Of a stretch of 64,000 bases of DNA, positions 11,250 through 20,685 are shown piece by piece. Made by a program: the position numbers and the translations under genes. The notes beneath the pieces are model-generated. The model did no database searches. It was not told the origin of the DNA and saw nothing but the letters and a program-made list of their open reading frames with translations. The first letter of the stretch is position 1; every line of letters begins with the position of its first letter. Source of the stretch: Halogranum amylolyticum (GTDB lineage Archaea; Halobacteriota; Halobacteria; Halobacteriales; Haloferacaceae); the NCBI RefSeq assembly GCF_900110465.1, contig NZ_FODV01000006.1, positions 62,001-126,000 of the forward strand. Direction: 5' to 3'.

Positions 11250-12566
11250 ATGGATGGCAACACCCGACACCGACTCCTCGCAGTCGGTCTCTGCTGTTAT
11301 CTGCTCGTGGTCGTCGCACTCCTCGGCCCGCTCGCCGACGTTGGGGCGTCGGCGGCGCCGCCGACGCCGGCGGCCGACGAGCAGATGGTTCCGGCAGCGG
11401 CCGACGAGCGGGGTCGTGCGGAGCCGAACGTCAAGTTCGTCCGGGTGTACGTCAACGGTAGCACGAGGCTCTGGCCGTACACGAGTCGCGGCCAGGACTT
11501 CGAGACGTTGACCCTCCCGATCAACGTGGTGTTCCGGGAGGACGCCGGGACCGTCCGTCGGCTGCTGGCCGCGAGCACGGCCGACTCCGACTCGCAGTGG
11601 CGGACGACGACGCCGGACAACGAGACGGTCGTCCTGAACGGGACGCGGACCAGGTGGGCCGACTCCGACGGTGCGCGTCGATACACGTACGTCCACACCG
11701 AGTCGGGCGGACGCTGGCTCGACGAGACGTACCAGCTCCACGACGGGACGTACTTCGGGACGCGGTACCATCTCCGACTCTACGACGGGGGATCAAAGAA
11801 CAGGCCGTGGACTGCTGTGCAGGCCCACCACGAACACTGGGACTGGTTCAGACTCAGACACACGGTCGGGAGTCTCGCGAGAGCCCAGCAACACGTCGAG
11901 CAGGATTTCTACGGGACGCGGTATCTAGGTGACATCGAGCGGGAGCGGTACGCGAACGGCGGCATCATGGACGCCGACGGCTGGGTGACGATAATCGACC
12001 TCGTCGACTGGACGTTCGGCGGCCCCCAGTTCGCGCTCGCGCCAGCGGCGCTCGGTCTCCTCGCGGCGGTCTCCGACCGGTGGGACACCGTCCGCGAGAC
12101 GGTCCGTGAGTCGGTGGTGACCGAACGACTCACCGGGCACCACGTCGGGCTGTTCGTCACGATGGCCGGCCTCCCGCTGGCGGTCCGACTCGCGAGCATC
12201 ACGCTCGAACAGGAGACGCCGCTCGCCAGTTCTCCCAAGGTCATCGCGGCGCTGTTCTTCCCCGTCATCGCGTTCGGCATCCCCATCGTCGCGGGCATAC
12301 TCGGAGAGCACCTCCGCGCTGACGACGGGTTCGTCGTCGCCGCCCTCGGGTTGGGGCTCGGGTTCCTCCTCGACTACTCGTTCCTCCAACTGACGGCACT
12401 CCCCATCGAAGTCGTCCTCCACCGGCTGACGCTCCTGTTCGCGGTCGGACTGATCGCGGCCGGCGGCGTCCGCTTGAGCGACGACGTGGTGGCGCGACAC
12501 GGCTACACCCTCGTCGGTGCCTCGTTGTGGATGGCCGCCCTCTTCTGGTCGCTCTCGGGGTTCTGA
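11250..12566 (+). CDS. membrane protein with large extracytoplasmic N-terminal domain
   Basis: Unrecognised protein of 438 residues. A signal-like hydrophobic segment (about 9-33) ending in ASA precedes roughly 200 residues predicted outside the membrane, which carry many W/Y/R residues. About six transmembrane helices then fill the C-terminal half. An in-frame TTG lies 24 bases upstream, but the ATG at 11250 places a basic residue just before the hydrophobic segment and is preferred. It is divergent from ligA. No enzyme motif is visible; a sensor or envelope role would be a guess. Confidence 0.7.
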   Translation: MDGNTRHRLLAVGLCCYLLVVVALLGPLADVGASAAPPTPAADEQMVPAAADERGRAEPNVKFVRVYVNGSTRLWPYTSRGQDFETLTLPINVVFREDAGTVRRLLAASTADSDSQWRTTTPDNETVVLNGTRTRWADSDGARRYTYVHTESGGRWLDETYQLHDGTYFGTRYHLRLYDGGSKNRPWTAVQAHHEHWDWFRLRHTVGSLARAQQHVEQDFYGTRYLGDIERERYANGGIMDADGWVTIIDLVDWTFGGPQFALAPAALGLLAAVSDRWDTVRETVRESVVTERLTGHHVGLFVTMAGLPLAVRLASITLEQETPLASSPKVIAALFFPVIAFGIPIVAGILGEHLRADDGFVVAALGLGLGFLLDYSFLQLTALPIEVVLHRLTLLFAVGLIAAGGVRLSDDVVARHGYTLVGASLWMAALFWSLSGF

Positions 12567-12611
12567 CACCCTCCCGTCGATTCGAGGGACGGAGATGCTT
12601 GCCGTAACTGC

Positions 12612-12620
12612 GGGTTATAA
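12612..12620 (+). promoter_or_regulatory. TATA-like box of metY
   Basis: GGTTATAAG lies about 30 bases before the metY ATG, consistent with a leaderless or nearly leaderless transcript for the metY-metX operon. Confidence 0.55.
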
Positions 12621-12647
12621 GAACATGGAGTAATATGCGCCACATAC

Positions 12648-13928
12648 ATGACTCGTGGTTTCCACACCCGGAGCCTCCACGCCGGACAGGAACCGGACCC
12701 TACGACGGGGGCGCGCGCTCCACCCATCTATCAGACGACGTCCTACGTGTTCGACGACGCCGACCACGCCGCAGACCTCTACGCGCTCGACCGCGAGGGT
12801 GACGTCTACTCGCGCATCTCGAACCCCACCGTCAGAACCCTCGAACGGCGACTCGCCTCGCTGGAAGGCGGCGTCGACGCCGTCGCCACCGCCGCGGGGA
12901 TGGGCGCGTTCGACGCCGTAACGAGCGTCCTCGCCTCTGTCGGCGACAACGTCGTCGCCTCCGCCGACATGTACGGCGGCACCTCGACCTACCTCACGAA
13001 GATGGCCTCTCGGCGCGGCATCGAGACACGCGTCGTGGAGACACTCGACTACGACCAGTACGAGGAGGCCATCGACGACGACACCGCCTTCGTCCACGTC
13101 GAGACGGTCGCCAACCCCTCGCTCGTGACGCCCGACTTCGAGCGAGTCGCCGAGATCGCACACGACCACGCCGTCCCGCTCGTCGTCGACAACACCTTCG
13201 GCACGCCGGCGCTCTGTCGCCCCATCGAGCACGGCGCGGACGTCGTCTGGGAGTCGACGACGAAGTGGATCCACGGGTCGGGGACGACGGTGGGAGGCAT
13301 CCTCGTCGACGGCGGCACCTTCCCGTGGGACCACGCCGACGCCGACTATCCCGAACTCTCCGGCGAGAACCCCGCGTTCGGGGTCGACTTCACCGAACGG
13401 TTCGGCGAGCGTGCCTTGGCGACGGCCGCCCGCCAGCGGGCGGTTCGCTCGCTCGGAAACCAGCAGTCGCCGTTCGACGCGTGGGTGACGCTCCAAGGTC
13501 TCGAAACGCTCCCGCTGCGGATGGAGAAACACTGCGAAAATGCGAGAGAAGTGGCCGAGTTCCTCCGGGACCACGAGGCGGTCGGCTGGGTGCTCTACCC
13601 CGGGTTCGACGACCACCAGACCCACGAGAACGCCTCGAAGTACCTGGAGGGTGGGTACGGCGGCATGATCACGTTCGGCCTCGCAGACGGGTTCGAGGCC
13701 TCCAAACGGCTCTGTGAGGAGGTCGACCTCGCCTCCTTCCTCGCGAACATCGGCGACGCGAAGACGCTCATCATCCACCCGGCGTCGACGACGCACGCCC
13801 AGTTGTCGGAGGAAGAACAGCGCGCCGGCGGCGTTCGCCCCGACATGCTCCGTCTCTCGGTCGGCATCGAGGACGCCGCAGACATCGTCGCCGACCTCGA
13901 ACAGGGTATCGAGCGGGCGACCCGCTGA
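12648..13928 (+). CDS. metY: O-acetylhomoserine aminocarboxypropyltransferase (sulfhydrylase)
   Basis: PLP enzyme of the Cys/Met metabolism family, 426 residues, making homocysteine directly from acyl-homoserine and sulfide. The N-terminus [11 protein letters not shown], the YSRISNPT segment, the cofactor-contacting ASADMYGGT and [13 protein letters not shown], and the PLP lysine in [11 protein letters not shown] are all present. The C-terminal ATSTTHAQL-like loop appears as [14 protein letters not shown]. Direct sulfhydrylation is favoured over transsulfuration because metX lies two bases downstream. The start is the ATG in front of the conserved [10 protein letters not shown]. Confidence 0.92.
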   Translation: MTRGFHTRSLHAGQEPDPTTGARAPPIYQTTSYVFDDADHAADLYALDREGDVYSRISNPTVRTLERRLASLEGGVDAVATAAGMGAFDAVTSVLASVGDNVVASADMYGGTSTYLTKMASRRGIETRVVETLDYDQYEEAIDDDTAFVHVETVANPSLVTPDFERVAEIAHDHAVPLVVDNTFGTPALCRPIEHGADVVWESTTKWIHGSGTTVGGILVDGGTFPWDHADADYPELSGENPAFGVDFTERFGERALATAARQRAVRSLGNQQSPFDAWVTLQGLETLPLRMEKHCENAREVAEFLRDHEAVGWVLYPGFDDHQTHENASKYLEGGYGGMITFGLADGFEASKRLCEEVDLASFLANIGDAKTLIIHPASTTHAQLSEEEQRAGGVRPDMLRLSVGIEDAADIVADLEQGIERATR

Positions 13929-13930
13929 CC

Positions 13931-15181
13931 ATGCCGGTCGACACCGACGCCGCCGTCGCCGACCTCGGCGAGTTCCGGTTCGAGTGCGGCGAGTCCATCG
14001 AGAACCTCGAAGTCGCCTACGAGGCGTACGGCGAGTTCACCGGCGACAACGCGATACTCATCTGTCACGCACTCACCGGGAGTCAGAACGTCGCGAGTCA
14101 CCGAACGCAGTGGGACCGCCAGTCGGGCGGCAGTTCCGGGCCGCCCAACAGCGCCGGACAGGCCCGGGCGTGGTGGTCTGACATCGTCGGGTCCGGGAAG
14201 GCCATCGACACCACGGAGTACTACGTCGTCTGTGCGAACGTCCCCGGTTCCTGTTACGGGACGTCGGGGCCGGCCAACGAGGCACCGGACGGAGAGCCGT
14301 ACGGAACGCGGTTTCCACCGGTCTCCATCGGCGACTGGACGCGCGCACAGCGCCGCCTGCTCGATCACCTCGGCGTTGGGCGACTGCACGCCGTCGTCGG
14401 CGGTAGCGTCGGCGGGATGAACGCCCTCGACTGGGCGGTCCGCTACCCCGACGACGTCCAGTGCGTCGTCGCCGTCGCCGCGGCAGCCCGCCTCGACCCG
14501 CAGTGTCTCGCGCTCGACGGCATCGCCCGCCGCGCCATCACGACCGACCCGAACTGGCACGGCGGCGACTACTACGACGCCGAAACGGGGCCGACAGACG
14601 GGCTCGCGCTCGCGCGGCAGATCGGTCACGTGATGTACCTCTCGAAGTCGTCGATGGACCAGAAGTTCGGCCGCCGGGCCGCCGGTCGCGACATGGTCCG
14701 TGACACCTTCCCGAGCGACCCCGCGGCGGACTTCTTTCCCTACCGGGACATCGAGTCGTATCTCGACTATCAGGCCGAGAAGTTCGTCGACCGCTTCGAC
14801 GCCAACTCGTATCTCTACCTGACGCGGGCGATGGACGACTACGACCTCTCGGAGGGGTACGAGTCCGACGCCGCCGCGCTCGCCGCCTTCGAGGGCGAGG
14901 CGCTGCTCATGTCGTTCACCGGTGACTGGCACTTCACGACCGAACAGTCCGAGACCGTCGCCGAGGCGTTCCGCGCCGACGACGTCCCGGTGGCCCACCA
15001 CGTCGTCGAGAGCGACCACGGCCACGACGCGTTCCTCGTCGAGCCCGAGAACGTCGGCCCGCCGCTGCGTGACTTCCTTCACAACGGCGTCCGCGGCCAG
15101 GCGGTCACGGACACTGTCGCCGCCGACGGCGGGGACGACCCGGAGTTCGCACCCGTCCACACGAGTCTCTTCTCGGGATAG
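13931..15181 (+). CDS. metX: homoserine O-acetyltransferase
   Basis: Alpha/beta-hydrolase-fold acyltransferase of 416 residues that activates homoserine with acetyl-CoA. The N-terminal [16 protein letters not shown] and [12 protein letters not shown] segments are typical. The nucleophile is the Ser in [13 protein letters not shown], the acid is in [12 protein letters not shown], and the His in SDHGHDAFL. Two bases separate it from metY, so the two genes form an operon and supply the acetylhomoserine used by MetY. A succinyl-transferring variant cannot be excluded by eye. Confidence 0.93.
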   Translation: MPVDTDAAVADLGEFRFECGESIENLEVAYEAYGEFTGDNAILICHALTGSQNVASHRTQWDRQSGGSSGPPNSAGQARAWWSDIVGSGKAIDTTEYYVVCANVPGSCYGTSGPANEAPDGEPYGTRFPPVSIGDWTRAQRRLLDHLGVGRLHAVVGGSVGGMNALDWAVRYPDDVQCVVAVAAAARLDPQCLALDGIARRAITTDPNWHGGDYYDAETGPTDGLALARQIGHVMYLSKSSMDQKFGRRAAGRDMVRDTFPSDPAADFFPYRDIESYLDYQAEKFVDRFDANSYLYLTRAMDDYDLSEGYESDAAALAAFEGEALLMSFTGDWHFTTEQSETVAEAFRADDVPVAHHVVESDHGHDAFLVEPENVGPPLRDFLHNGVRGQAVTDTVAADGGDDPEFAPVHTSLFSG

Positions 15182-15232
15182 CTCCCTGCCGCAACCGGTT
15201 GCCTTTACTCGCACTCTCACACAGACACGACC

Positions 15233-15955
15233 ATGAGCCAGTTCCCCGAGTTCGAGGTCGTCCCCGCCGTCGACATGCAGGACGGCGAGGTGGTCCAACT
15301 CGTCCAAGGAGAGCGCGGCACCGAGAAGACGTACGGCGACCCCGTCGAGGCAGCCGAACGCTGGGTCGACGAGGGCGCACGGACGCTCCACCTCGTCGAC
15401 CTCGACGGCGCCTTCGAGGGCGAACGGAAGAACGCCCCCGCCGTCGACGCCATCCTCGACGCCGTCGACGTCGACGTCCAGCTGGGTGGCGGCATCCGCA
15501 CGGCCGACGACGCTGTCGACCTGCTCGACCGCGGCGTCGACCGCGTGATCCTGGGGACTGCGGCGATCGAGCGGCCGGAGATCGTCGAGGAGATCTCGGA
15601 GAGCCATTCCGAGAGTGTGATGGTGAGTCTCGACGCGAAGGAGGGCGAGGTGGTCGTCTCCGGGTGGACCGAAGGGACGGGGCTCGACCCCGCCGAGGCG
15701 GCGACCCGCTACGAGGAGCTCGGCGCGGGGGCGATCCTGTTCACCGACGTCGACGTGGAAGGACAGTTGGATGGCGTCCAGACCGAGACGGTCCGGCGCG
15801 TCGTCGACGCCGTCGACATCCCGGTCGTCGCCTCGGGCGGGGTCGCGACGCTCGACGACGTCGCCGCACTCCGCGAGGCGGGCGCGGCGGCCGTCGTCGT
15901 CGGGACGGCGCTCTACGAGGGTCGGTTCACCCTCCGCGAAGCGCTGGCAGTCTGA
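15233..15955 (+). CDS. hisA: ProFAR isomerase (HisA)
   Basis: A 240-residue (beta/alpha)8-barrel of histidine biosynthesis that carries out the Amadori rearrangement of ProFAR. The catalytic Asp is in PAVDMQDG at the end of strand 1. The second one is in ILFTDVDVEG, and the phosphate-binding elements GGGIRTADD and ASGGVATLDD are intact. A pyrimidine-rich stretch with CCTTTACTC lies about 27 bases upstream of the ATG, suggesting leaderless expression. hisB follows after an intervening antisense small gene. Confidence 0.95.
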   Translation: MSQFPEFEVVPAVDMQDGEVVQLVQGERGTEKTYGDPVEAAERWVDEGARTLHLVDLDGAFEGERKNAPAVDAILDAVDVDVQLGGGIRTADDAVDLLDRGVDRVILGTAAIERPEIVEEISESHSESVMVSLDAKEGEVVVSGWTEGTGLDPAEAATRYEELGAGAILFTDVDVEGQLDGVQTETVRRVVDAVDIPVVASGGVATLDDVAALREAGAAAVVVGTALYEGRFTLREALAV

Positions 15956-15988
15956 GCGATCGAGGCGCGTCCGAGCGGGTCCGGCGGT

Positions 15989-16159
15989 CTACGCCGTTCG
16001 CCACACCGCTCTCCAGAGCGTCTGTGAGAGGCCCTTGACGCCCGCGACGAGTGACAGCAAGACGAGCGGCAGTCCGAACACGACCCCTTCGACCGTGAGC
16101 GAACTCACGAGGAGGACGCCGACGAAGAACGTCACTGCTGTCAACACGAGCCGTTTCAT
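15989..16159 (-). CDS. small membrane protein (56 aa)
   Basis: A 56-residue frame beginning MKRLVLTAV and ending in VWRTA. It has two hydrophobic stretches (about 5-20 and 25-41), a basic start and a basic/aromatic tail, giving a two-helix or hairpin membrane protein. A TATA-like box (GATATATC on the minus strand, around 16180) lies about 24 bases before the ATG. Codon use is of haloarchaeal type. I do not recognise the family. It lies antisense between hisA and hisB and has no evident link to histidine synthesis. Confidence 0.6.
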   Translation of the reverse strand: MKRLVLTAVTFFVGVLLVSSLTVEGVVFGLPLVLLSLVAGVKGLSQTLWRAVWRTA

Positions 16160-16378
16160 CGACCGTCGTTTAGAACTCCTGATATATCAATCTAGAGCAG
16201 ACGCCCGTCAGACGATCGACCTGAGGCGGTCGTTGGCACGGACGCGCCGTCCAGAACGCCGACCCGTCATGTTCCTATTCTTTACTCTTCTCTGTATTTG
16301 ACTATACGCTTCATTGACGTTTCCGACCCCGTCGCCGTCGACGACAACCCCTATATCGCCGGCGACCAACCGTCGGAT

Positions 16379-16969
16379 ATGACCGACCGAACCGCCTCGG
16401 TGTCCCGCGAGACCGCCGAGACGACCATCGACGTGACGCTCGCCGTCGACGGGTCGGGCGAGAGCGACGTCGACACCGGCGTCGGCTTCTTCGACCACAT
16501 GCTCGAAGCGTTCGCCAAACACGGCCTGTTCGACCTGACGGTGGCCTGCGACGGCGACCTCCACATCGACGACCACCACACCGTCGAGGACGTCGCTATC
16601 GTCCTCGGGGAAGCGTTCGAGGCGGCACTCGGCGAGAAGCGGGGGATCGTCCGCTACGCCGACCGAAAAGTGCCGCTCGACGAGGCCGTCGCCTCGGTCG
16701 TCGTCGACGTCTCCGGCCGCCCCTTCTTCGACTTCGAGGGTGAGTTCTCCCAGGAATCGATCGGCGAGTTCACCAGTCACATGGCCGAACACTTCGCGAT
16801 GTCGCTGGCGATGAACGCGGGACTGACGCTCCACGTCGCTGTCGAGGGCGACAACGCTCACCACGAGGTGGAGGCGACGTTCAAGGCGCTCGCCCGGAGT
16901 CTCGACGACGCCACCCGCATCGACGAGCGTCGCGCCGACGACACGCCGAGTACGAAGGGCGAACTGTAG
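16379..16969 (+). CDS. hisB: imidazoleglycerol-phosphate dehydratase
   Basis: IGPD of 196 residues, the sixth step of histidine biosynthesis. The duplicated metal-binding motifs are visible: [32 protein letters not shown], and the second-half [13 protein letters not shown] and [13 protein letters not shown]. The frame stays open for 81 bases upstream, but the ATG at 16379 has a TATA-like CTATAT about 26 bases before it and gives the usual family length. It is separated from hisA by about 420 bases and has its own promoter. Confidence 0.95.
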   Translation: MTDRTASVSRETAETTIDVTLAVDGSGESDVDTGVGFFDHMLEAFAKHGLFDLTVACDGDLHIDDHHTVEDVAIVLGEAFEAALGEKRGIVRYADRKVPLDEAVASVVVDVSGRPFFDFEGEFSQESIGEFTSHMAEHFAMSLAMNAGLTLHVAVEGDNAHHEVEATFKALARSLDDATRIDERRADDTPSTKGEL

Positions 16970-17021
16970 GCCGCCCACCCCCGCCCGGGCTCTCGTGTCT
17001 ACCGATACGGAGCGCCGCCTG

Positions 17022-17029
17022 TAGTTTTA
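17022..17029 (+). promoter_or_regulatory. TATA-like box before acyltransferase
   Basis: GTTTTATA is centred 28 bases before the GTG start at 17054, which supports that GTG as the 5' end of a leaderless message. Confidence 0.55.
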
Positions 17030-17053
17030 TAGCTCCCAACCGAACGACGGGGC

Positions 17054-17584
17054 GTGACCGACGCAACCGACTCCCGTCACGACCGAGTCACCCGCCATCC
17101 GACGCCCGGCCCGCGCAACTCGCTGCAGTCGTGGACGACGGCCCGCTCGCCGCTCGTCGTCGCCCGCAACTACCTGCTCGTGTGGCTCGTCCGCATCTCG
17201 CCGAGCCTCCGACTCAAGAACCACCTGCTGCGAGCGATGGGGGTCACCGTCGGGACCGGCGTCTCGTGGGGGCTCGAGGCCACGCCGGACGTCTTCTGGC
17301 CGAACCTCGTCACGCTCGAGGACCACGCCATCGTCGGCTACGACGCGACGCTGCTGTGTCACGAGTTCCTCCAAGACGAGTACCGAACCGGCGAGGTCGT
17401 CGTCGGCGAGCGCGCGATGATCGGCGCAGGTGCCGTCGTCCTCCCGGGCGTCACTGTCGGCGCGGGCGCGCAGGTCGCCGCCAACTCGCTCGTGACGAAG
17501 GACGTCCCGCCGGGTGCGACGGTCGCCGGCGTGCCGGCCGAGGAGATGGGCGAGGAGGCCGACGTCGATCTCGTCGACGAGTGA
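17054..17584 (+). CDS. hexapeptide-repeat acyltransferase
   Basis: Left-handed beta-helix acyltransferase of 176 residues. Imperfect hexapeptide repeats run from about residue 60 to 165, e.g. [50 protein letters not shown]. The final VAGVPA is a hallmark of the LbetaH acetyltransferases (maltose/galactoside acetyltransferase and related). A hydrophobic segment near residue 35 ([14 protein letters not shown]) may mediate membrane contact. The acyl acceptor is not predictable. The start is GTG, chosen because of the TATA box at leaderless distance. Confidence 0.82.
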   Translation: MTDATDSRHDRVTRHPTPGPRNSLQSWTTARSPLVVARNYLLVWLVRISPSLRLKNHLLRAMGVTVGTGVSWGLEATPDVFWPNLVTLEDHAIVGYDATLLCHEFLQDEYRTGEVVVGERAMIGAGAVVLPGVTVGAGAQVAANSLVTKDVPPGATVAGVPAEEMGEEADVDLVDE

Positions 17585-17611
17585 GAACGAGAACGCCGGG
17601 ACGGCCGCCGA

Positions 17612-18382
17612 CTACCGGATGCGGACGACGCCCTCGTCGAACACCTTCTGGTTCGGGATGATGTACTCCTCGCCGTCGGTCTCGATCCGTGTGACGAACA
17701 CGTCCACCTCTTGGACGATTCCGTTGCGCTCGCCGATGCGGATCTCGTCGCCGATGCCGTAGGTCTGCGTGAGAAGCAGGTAGGTACCTGCAGCCCCCGA
17801 CTGGAGCATCGGGCGGAACGCGACGAGGCTGAACAGGACGACCGCCAGCGCGTAGACGGCGAGCAGGACGATGAGTGCGAGCGTAGCGACCCCGACCTGA
17901 CTCAGTGCGATGAGCGCCGCGACGTAGAAGACGCTGTACTTCGCGAGTCGGGGGAGGAAGTTCACCTCGGGGACCTTGATGCTGCGCAGTCGCTCCTGGA
18001 CGAGCAGTTCGACCTTGTCGCCGACGACGATGCCGACGATGAGGATGAGGACGGCGAGGAACAACCCGGGGAGGAAGCCGACGACGCCGCTCCAGAACAG
18101 CGTCGTGTACTCGATCTGCGCCACCGTGAGTGCGACGAACAGCGTGAGCAGGAAGACGAAGTAGCCGCTCAACTTCGCGACGATGGAGACCGTCGACGTA
18201 CCGAGTTCGTGGGCCATCCGCTCGAAAGCGGTCCCCTCGATGGCACGAGGGACGCCCGCCCGTTCGAGGAGCCGGCGGTTGACGACGGTGACGACGTAGC
18301 TCAGGAGGATGCCGATGAAGAGGACGACGAGCGCGAGCCACCACCGCGGGGGGATGTCGGTGAGGACCTGCTCGACTTGCAT
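17612..18382 (-). CDS. mechanosensitive ion channel (MscS family), short form
   Basis: Protein of 256 residues with about five hydrophobic segments, then the MscS beta domain containing YGIGDEIRIGERNGIVQEVDV and ending in EYIIPNQKVFDEGV. It stops directly after the beta domain, so the C-terminal alpha/beta cage of E. coli MscS is missing; many archaeal homologues are similarly short. The ATG at 18382, before a hydrophobic helix, lies one base after the dacZ stop codon, so the two genes are an operon. Predicted role: release of solutes at osmotic downshock. Confidence 0.88.
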   Translation of the reverse strand: MQVEQVLTDIPPRWWLALVVLFIGILLSYVVTVVNRRLLERAGVPRAIEGTAFERMAHELGTSTVSIVAKLSGYFVFLLTLFVALTVAQIEYTTLFWSGVVGFLPGLFLAVLILIVGIVVGDKVELLVQERLRSIKVPEVNFLPRLAKYSVFYVAALIALSQVGVATLALIVLLAVYALAVVLFSLVAFRPMLQSGAAGTYLLLTQTYGIGDEIRIGERNGIVQEVDVFVTRIETDGEEYIIPNQKVFDEGVVRIR

Positions 18383-18383
18383 C

Positions 18384-19193
18384 TCAGTACTCCTCCGGGT
18401 CGATCTCGAGGACGAGCTTTCCGCCCTTGAACGCCCGGACGAGACCGTCCGACTCCGAGAGAACGATAGCCGTCGCGTTGGTGTCGCGGGTGATGGCACC
18501 GCCGGCCATGTGCCGTGCACCGAGTCCCTTCGGGATGTCGACGCCCTCGGCGGACGGTTCGAGGTAGCGGTACGCCGAGACGATCTTTCCCGAGTCGCTG
18601 ACGACGAACGCGCCGTCGAGCCGCGAGAACTCCTTGAGCATCACGTTGACGATGGGGTCGCCGACGTGGACGTGGGACTTCTCGAAGGGGTTGTACGACA
18701 GCGGTCGGGACTTGTTCATCACCTTCCCCGCGTCGCCGACGACGAACAGCGCGCCGACGGGTTTCCCCTTCTGTCCCTTCTTTCCGAGTTCGATGGCGAC
18801 CTCGAAGACGTCACGGATGACGCCGGGGTCTGCCCGGGAGTTGACGAAGAGGTCGTAGACGCCCGAGCGCATCGACTCGCCGACGCGGACCCGGACGACG
18901 GTGTCGATGTCGCCGCCGAACGTCGAGACGACGCAGGCGACGACGTCGCCCTCCTCGAACAGCCCGCGGTCCATCGACCCCTCGATCGAGAACTTCACGC
19001 GGTCGCGGACGTTGTCGAACTCGAGCGGGAGCTCGACGAACGTCTCCGCGCCGACAGTGTTCTCCGGTGCGACGACGACGAGATCCTCCTCGAGATCGGT
19101 GAACTGTTCGTAGTACGAGCCGCTCGGGGAGAAGAGAAACACGCCGTCGACGTCCGCCACGAGGTCTGCGAGAAGTTCGCTCAACGTCGCCAT
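18384..19193 (-). CDS. dacZ: diadenylate cyclase (c-di-AMP synthase)
   Basis: DisA_N-type cyclase of 269 residues of the archaeal DacZ class, making c-di-AMP from two ATP. The N-terminal half is the archaeal extension (pyruvate-kinase-like fold in relatives). The catalytic DGA motif is at 193-195 (RLDGAFVVSDSG) and the second signature, here GARHMAGG, at 225-232. A GTG two codons upstream is possible, but the ATG at 19193 is preferred. mscS follows after one base. In Haloferax volcanii DacZ is essential and c-di-AMP levels affect osmotic homeostasis, which fits the channel neighbour. Confidence 0.9.
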   Translation of the reverse strand: MATLSELLADLVADVDGVFLFSPSGSYYEQFTDLEEDLVVVAPENTVGAETFVELPLEFDNVRDRVKFSIEGSMDRGLFEEGDVVACVVSTFGGDIDTVVRVRVGESMRSGVYDLFVNSRADPGVIRDVFEVAIELGKKGQKGKPVGALFVVGDAGKVMNKSRPLSYNPFEKSHVHVGDPIVNVMLKEFSRLDGAFVVSDSGKIVSAYRYLEPSAEGVDIPKGLGARHMAGGAITRDTNATAIVLSESDGLVRAFKGGKLVLEIDPEEY

Positions 19194-19407
19194 TGTCACG
19201 TACCTTTCAGGGGACGGGGAAAAAGCTTTGCGAGCGACTGTCGACGGCGCTGACGACCCGTCTCGTCCCGCCGACCCGTGAGCCGGCCAGTGGTTTCGCC
19301 GTCGCTCGTCGGCGATACGTGCAGACGAGCGTCACAAAAAACGAGTCGACTCCGGTGTGTGAATTTATCTCTTACAACGCGTCGCTCGGGGGCGAGCGTC
19401 GGTGACG

Positions 19408-19818
19408 TCAGGGCGCCGACTGCCGTCGCAGATGGAAGGTGAACGCCGTCCCACGGGGATCGTTCGGTTCGACGGTGATCCGACCGCTGTACTCGGCCAT
19501 CAGTTCGGAGACGAAGAAGAGGTCGATCCCCTGACCGTGACGGACCTGGTCGGGTTCTTCGAGTCCGAGCACCAGATCGAGTTCGCCCTCGGCGATCCCC
19601 GGCCCGTTGTCGGCGACGACCGCCTCGACGTTCCGTTCGTCGGCGGCCATCGACACCTCGACCCGCGGCGCCTCGGCGTCGTTGTGCTCGACGGCGTTCT
19701 CGAGGACCGCTTCGAACGCCTTCGCGAGCGCCGAGTTGGCCGCGGCGTAGACGTCGAGAACGTCGTCGACGACGAACGTCGCGTGCGGCGAGGAGGGCGA
19801 CTTCTCCTCGGGCGTCAT
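19408..19818 (-). pseudogene. truncated histidine kinase (HATPase_c domain only)
   Basis: A 136-residue frame holding only a kinase ATP-binding domain: N box VLENAVEHND, G1 box VVADNGPGIAEGE, G2-like GQGIDLFFVSELM, and the end GTAFTFHLRR. The DHp/phosphoacceptor and all sensor domains are missing. The frame is closed by a TAG just upstream of the apparent ATG, and the domain begins right after it. At that point a plus-strand coding remnant starts. It is most likely the 3' piece of a broken kinase gene. A functional stand-alone ATPase domain is the alternative. Confidence 0.6.
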
Positions 19819-20068
19819 CGTCTACGCGCTCCGACACGGCATCGTCACCGTCGAGGAACTCCGGAGCGACGACCCCGAGACGAAAGCCGAACTCGCCGAG
19901 CGGATCCGCGACCATCAAGTCGAGGAGTACTTCCTGACCGAGTGGGAGACCCGGTACAGCAGTCTCAAGAGCGGTCGGCTGGAGGCGACGTCCGTCGACC
20001 TCGGGTCGTTCGTCGAGGGGATGAAGATGGTGTTGACGTACCATCTGGCGAGTCGGGGACGGAAATGA
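19811..20068 (+). pseudogene. start-less 3' remnant of an unrecognised gene
   Basis: From about 19811 to the TGA at 20066-20068 the plus strand reads a well-formed protein end: VYALRHGIVTVEELRSD near the beginning and SFVEGMKMVLTYHLASRGRK at the end. Codon use is typically haloarchaeal (strong G/C at third positions). The frame is open only back to a TAG at 19748-19750, and contains no ATG, GTG or TTG before the coding-like part, so the 5' end of the gene is lost. I do not recognise the family. It abuts the minus-strand kinase fragment head to head. Confidence 0.5.
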
Positions 20069-20183
20069 GCGTTCGGAGATGCGTGCGAGCGGATCGTGAA
20101 CCACGGTCACTCACTGCGTTCGTTCCCCAGCACAAATCCGCTCGTTGCGCATACACGTCTCTCACTGGCGTTCGGGACAGTAT

Positions 20184-20266
20184 GCGTGGGACCGGATTTG
20201 AACCGGCGGACTCCTACGAGACAGCGTCCTAAGCGCTGCGCCGTTTCCTGGCTTGGCTACCCACGC
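20184..20266 (-). tRNA. tRNA-Leu (UAG anticodon)
   Basis: Minus-strand sequence folds as a class II tRNA: 7-bp acceptor stem GCGTGGG/CCCACGC, anticodon stem CAGCG/CGCTG with loop CTTAGGA giving anticodon TAG, a long variable arm, and T arm GCCGG-TTCAAAT-CCGGT. The CCA end is not encoded and the discriminator is A. Length is 83 nt. UAG reads CUA leucine codons. Confidence 0.92.
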
Positions 20267-20329
20267 GCGTTCCGTGCTACAGGAAACACGAGTAAGAAGC
20301 TATCGTTCGAGCCGTCGCCGACGGTTTAT

Positions 20330-20337
20330 ATGCCATC
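20330..20337 (+). promoter_or_regulatory. TATA-like box of the TFB-like gene
   Basis: GGTTTATATG is centred about 23-26 bases before the ATG at 20355, consistent with leaderless transcription. Confidence 0.55.
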
Positions 20338-20354
20338 GCGCCGAACGCAGAGGT

Positions 20355-20663
20355 ATGTATCGCGCTCGTGACCAGGTGGACAACGAGGAGTGGCTGGCCG
20401 CCATCGACCGCGCGAGCGACAGCCTCGAACTCGGGTCGGAGGCGCGCTCGAACGCCACCGATCTCTTCTTGACGCACGTCCCCGACGCCGACCGGTCGAA
20501 ACCGGCCACGGCCGCCGCGAGCATCTACGCCGGCGCGCTCATCGCCGGCGAGGAACGCTCCCAGACCGCCGTCGCCGACGCGATGGGCGTGACGCGACTC
20601 AGCGTCCAGCAACGGTGGAAAGGTATCCTCGACGACGCCGGCTTTCGACCCCCGAGTTGGTGA
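20355..20663 (+). CDS. TFB-family protein with a single cyclin fold
   Basis: Protein of 102 residues. The region KPATAAASIYAGALIAGEERSQTAVADAMGVTRLSVQQRWKGIL is one cyclin-like repeat of transcription factor B, ending in the helix-turn-helix that in full TFB contacts the BRE. There is no zinc ribbon and no second repeat. The frame is open upstream, but the ATG at 20355 has a TATA box at leaderless spacing. Such mini-TFBs are widespread in haloarchaea; whether they modulate promoter choice by competing with TFB is inference. A full-length TFB lies near 41 kb. Confidence 0.8.
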   Translation: MYRARDQVDNEEWLAAIDRASDSLELGSEARSNATDLFLTHVPDADRSKPATAAASIYAGALIAGEERSQTAVADAMGVTRLSVQQRWKGILDDAGFRPPSW

Positions 20664-20685
20664 CGACCCGAGTTGGTGAGCGACG

